From JAUSKF01 sp964545345 (GTDB lineage: Bacteria > Patescibacteriota > Minisyncoccia > UBA6257 > WO2-44-18), in NCBI GenBank assembly GCA_964545345.1, contig CAZJFE010000040.1, positions 1 to 5,441 on the forward strand: a stretch of DNA of 5,441 nucleotides, read 5' to 3'. Below are positions 5,112 to 5,441 of this stretch, in pieces (the first letter of the stretch is position 1; each line of letters begins with the position of its first letter). Position numbers and translations under genes: made by a program. The notes beneath the pieces are model-generated. The model was not told where the DNA came from. It ran no database searches and worked only from the letters and a program-made list of their open reading frames with translations.

Positions 5112-5363
5112 ATGTCCGGCGCTTCAAAGTTCCAGATTCGCTAGTGGCTGAATGAAGGAATTGTTCAACAGGCGACTCACGTGATCATTGTCTGCGACAC
5201 TTTTGACTACGAAGATTATCCGGTTTATGTAACGTCCGAGCAGGATGTCAGAAAGGTGAAAGAGGGCTTTGACGGCAAGAACATGCAGAAAGTGATGGAA
5301 GTTTATAAGCTGTCCATGGACATTGAAGAACAACTCGCCCAGACCAGATCGTTCAACTATTGA
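5112..5363 (+). pseudogene. Conserved small 'CDTFDYEDYPVYV' protein gene interrupted by an in-frame UAG at codon 11
   Basis: From ATG 5112 the frame reads MSGASKFQIR, then TAG (5142-5144), then WLNEGIVQQATHVIIVCDTF and onward without another stop to TGA 5361-5363, giving 83 codons including the amber. The downstream part carries ATHVIIVCDTFDYEDYPVYV (21-40), DVRKV, GKNMQKVMEVYKLS and a final RSFNY. From memory this resembles a widespread uncharacterised bacterial family of about 80 aa whose members normally have a helix with W-x-x-x-G just before GATH; that helix is split here by the UAG. Function is unknown. Promoter, Shine-Dalgarno, frame and terminator are all intact, so the lesion is one codon. 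CAG, GAG or AAG to TAG is a single change. It could be a recent null allele, a sequence error or readthrough. A UAG also ends mraY normally, which argues against a reassigned code. Confidence 0.7.
5181..5363 (+). CDS. Longest stop-free initiable part of the interrupted 5112 gene (60 aa)
   Basis: GTG 5181 is the first in-frame ATG/GTG/TTG codon after the amber codon and would give a 60-aa protein, beginning MIIVCDTFDYEDYPVYV. An automatic gene caller would probably report this form. It is unlikely to be the natural start: the nearest purine-rich site (GAAGGAA, 5154-5160) is 20 nt upstream, and the start falls inside a predicted beta strand, after the conserved ATH. Reinitiation after termination at 5144 is possible but would have to span 36 nt. 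Confidence 0.4.
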   Translation: MIIVCDTFDYEDYPVYVTSEQDVRKVKEGFDGKNMQKVMEVYKLSMDIEEQLAQTRSFNY

Positions 5364-5372
5364 GAAGCGCAT

Positions 5373-5397
5373 CCCGCCCCACAAAGGCGGGTTTTTT
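5373..5397 (+). terminator. Intrinsic terminator of the 5112 gene
   Basis: A 6-bp GC stem (CCCGCC 5373-5378 with GGCGGG 5386-5391) and a 7-nt loop are followed by six T (5392-5397). It lies 9 nt after the TGA and shares its last 15 bases with the terminator at 5027-5049. Confidence 0.9.
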
Positions 5398-5406
5398 GTT
5401 TCAAAT

Positions 5407-5441
5407 TGCTATAATTAAAAGGTGATTCTGATAAAAGGAGC
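5407..5441 (+). promoter_or_regulatory. Extended -10 promoter and Shine-Dalgarno for a gene just past the window end
   Basis: TGC directly before a perfect TATAAT (5410-5415) forms an extended -10 element; no good -35 is found, since that position falls in the preceding terminator. AAAAGGAGC (5433-5441) is a good ribosome binding site, so a start codon is expected within about 5-10 nt beyond base 5441. The leader would be very short, about 25-30 nt. Confidence 0.6.

Noticed and set aside
5124..5384. Minus-strand frame of 86 codons opposite the interrupted small gene
   Set aside because: It begins inside the terminator of the + strand gene, whose conserved protein, promoter and ribosome binding site are clear.
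1..5441. UGA recoded to glycine (as in Gracilibacteria and Absconditabacteria)
   Set aside because: TGA ends the carboxypeptidase and the 5112 gene at family-typical positions, and reading through the latter would enter a terminator; no conserved gene has an internal in-frame TGA.
1..5441. tRNA, rRNA, tmRNA, transposase or insertion sequence
   Set aside because: I found no cloverleaf-like sequence, tmRNA ends, transposase motifs or paired terminal inverted repeats with target duplications.

Overview
The window looks like a piece of a small, streamlined bacterial genome, most likely from the Candidate Phyla Radiation (Patescibacteria, perhaps a Parcubacteria-type lineage). This is an inference. 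It rests on moderate GC, very tight gene packing with overlapping stop and start codons, weak or absent Shine-Dalgarno sites inside the operon, a short D,D-peptidase without the usual C-terminal domain, and a MraY with the variant motif NETDGLDG. The genetic code appears standard: tryptophans are TGG, TGA ends at least two genes cleanly, and TAG ends mraY.

Positions 1-3978 hold one head-to-tail block on the + strand. It contains the 3' part of a DUF4015-type putative glycoside hydrolase, then scpA and scpB (the kleisin and winged-helix partners of the SMC condensin), then a D-alanyl-D-alanine carboxypeptidase with SxxK, SxN and KTG motifs, then mraY (lipid I synthesis). Spacings are 4 nt, a 14-nt overlap, a 17-nt overlap and 36 nt, so the block is probably co-transcribed. 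It couples chromosome organisation to peptidoglycan synthesis and trimming. Bacillus subtilis also has scpA-scpB close to a D,D-carboxypeptidase gene.

Positions 3979-5441 are organised differently, as small genes that mostly carry their own promoters and intrinsic terminators. They are: a 110-aa membrane protein with a DxDH...H pattern (4071-4403) followed by a strong terminator; a doubtful small ORF running through that terminator (to 4579); a 105-aa secreted or membrane-anchored protein of unknown function (4673-4990) with promoter, ribosome binding site and terminator; and a conserved small protein gene (5112-5363) with a near-consensus promoter, an excellent ribosome binding site and a terminator, but with an in-frame UAG at codon 11. 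The last bases carry an extended -10 promoter and a ribosome binding site for a gene just beyond the window.

Two observations stand out. First, the 5112-5363 gene is intact in every visible respect except one amber codon. Second, degenerate 7-bp tandem repeats lie at or within a few bases of the stop codons of four different genes (about 693-715, 2882-2916, 3980-4018 and 4991-5025). They share a heptad close to A-N-T-W-A-Y-N, in inverted orientation after mraY.
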